Assembly: GCF_900142125.1 (NCBI RefSeq)
Contig: NZ_FQZT01000002.1
Coordinates: forward strand, 62,001 to 126,000
Direction of reading: 5' to 3'
DNA length: 64,000 nt
Origin: Malonomonas rubra DSM 5091
GTDB taxonomy: Bacteria > Desulfobacterota > Desulfuromonadia > Desulfuromonadales > Geopsychrobacteraceae
The notes under the pieces are model-generated. The model did no database searches and was not told the DNA's origin. It saw nothing but the letters and a program-made list of their open reading frames with translations. Positions 63,862 to 64,000 of the stretch are shown here, in pieces; within the stretch, counting starts at the first letter, position 1, and each line of letters opens with the position of its first letter. Position numbers and translations under genes: made by a program.

Positions 63862-64000
63862 TCACTGACAAGCTGACCTGTATCGAGCTTGACCAAACGC
63901 AACTGGAGGGTTTCCGTAAATTCATCAGCTGCTGGTTGTATCAGGACAGCTCGCTTAACTTCATCGTCGATCCAGGTCCGCTCTCAACCATTCCGGTTCT
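63858..64000 (+). CDS. MBL-fold metallohydrolase, 5' part only
   Basis: Only 47 codons are in the window. The start (ATG overlapping the previous TGA) reads MITDKLTCIELD and then FISCWLYQDSSLNFIVDPGPLSTIPV. The pattern of a hydrophobic strand ending in VDPGP is typical of the opening of metallo-beta-lactamase-fold hydrolases. The zinc motif lies beyond the edge, so the subfamily is unknown. Confidence 0.7.
   Translation, partial: MITDKLTCIELDQTQLEGFRKFISCWLYQDSSLNFIVDPGPLSTIPV

Overview
The window looks like chromosomal DNA of a Gram-negative anaerobe of the Desulfuromonadales type (Geobacter/Desulfuromonas/Pelobacter relatives). This is inferred, not tested. The grounds are an outer-membrane gene set (lptE, a porin-like barrel, AsmA), an operon with several CheY/CheW-type genes, a TatD-radical SAM fusion and two in-frame-UGA selenoprotein genes. 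Base composition looks even, and I see no rRNA, tRNA, insertion sequence, prophage or CRISPR array.

1-9.9 kb, minus strand: yceD-rpmF-plsX-fabH-fabD-fabG-acpP-fabF-rpiB-glyA-comEB-nrdR-ribD. This is the fatty-acid and phospholipid cluster followed by one-carbon, deoxynucleotide and riboflavin genes. A near-consensus promoter lies upstream and terminator hairpins follow acpP and rpiB. 10-17.9 kb: mazG and fxsA (+), murJ (-), rpsT (+), then holA, lptE, leuS and infA (-). 18-29.3 kb: one minus-strand chemosensory operon with cheA, cheB, cheR, two cheW and three cheY genes, plus a HEAT-repeat protein, a zinc-ribbon/receiver protein, an ExeA-like ATPase and a DUF4388 protein. It has no chemoreceptor gene. 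29.4-32.5 kb: rnc-era-der (-), with a strongly folded non-coding element between era and der.

32.7-40.2 kb, plus strand: tmk-holB-ricT-like-metG, then the tatD-radical SAM fusion, a glutathione-reductase-type flavoenzyme and a SelW-like selenoprotein read through UGA. 40.3-44.9 kb: AsmA-like protein (-), FmdB-type zinc ribbon (+), a RimB-family protein that has lost its catalytic motif (+), and a convergent signal-peptide-bearing glutaredoxin-like selenoprotein with a UPYC motif (-), followed by a DUF815 ATPase. 45-51 kb: a RecB/AddA-like helicase-nuclease and its AddB-like partner (-). 51.2-54.3 kb: porin-like protein, small phosphate-binding-like protein and a membrane sensor (+). 54.3-58 kb: sbcC/sbcD-type pair (-). 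58.1-63.3 kb: binding lipoprotein, hybrid histidine kinase and HD-GYP response regulator (+). The window ends with an SseB-domain protein and the start of a metallo-beta-lactamase-fold gene.

The strongest unusual result is the pair of selenoprotein genes about 4 kb apart. Each has a CxxU or UxxC redox motif. Each also has a stem-loop whose apical G-U lies exactly 23 nt after the UGA, and standard gene calling would miss or truncate both.
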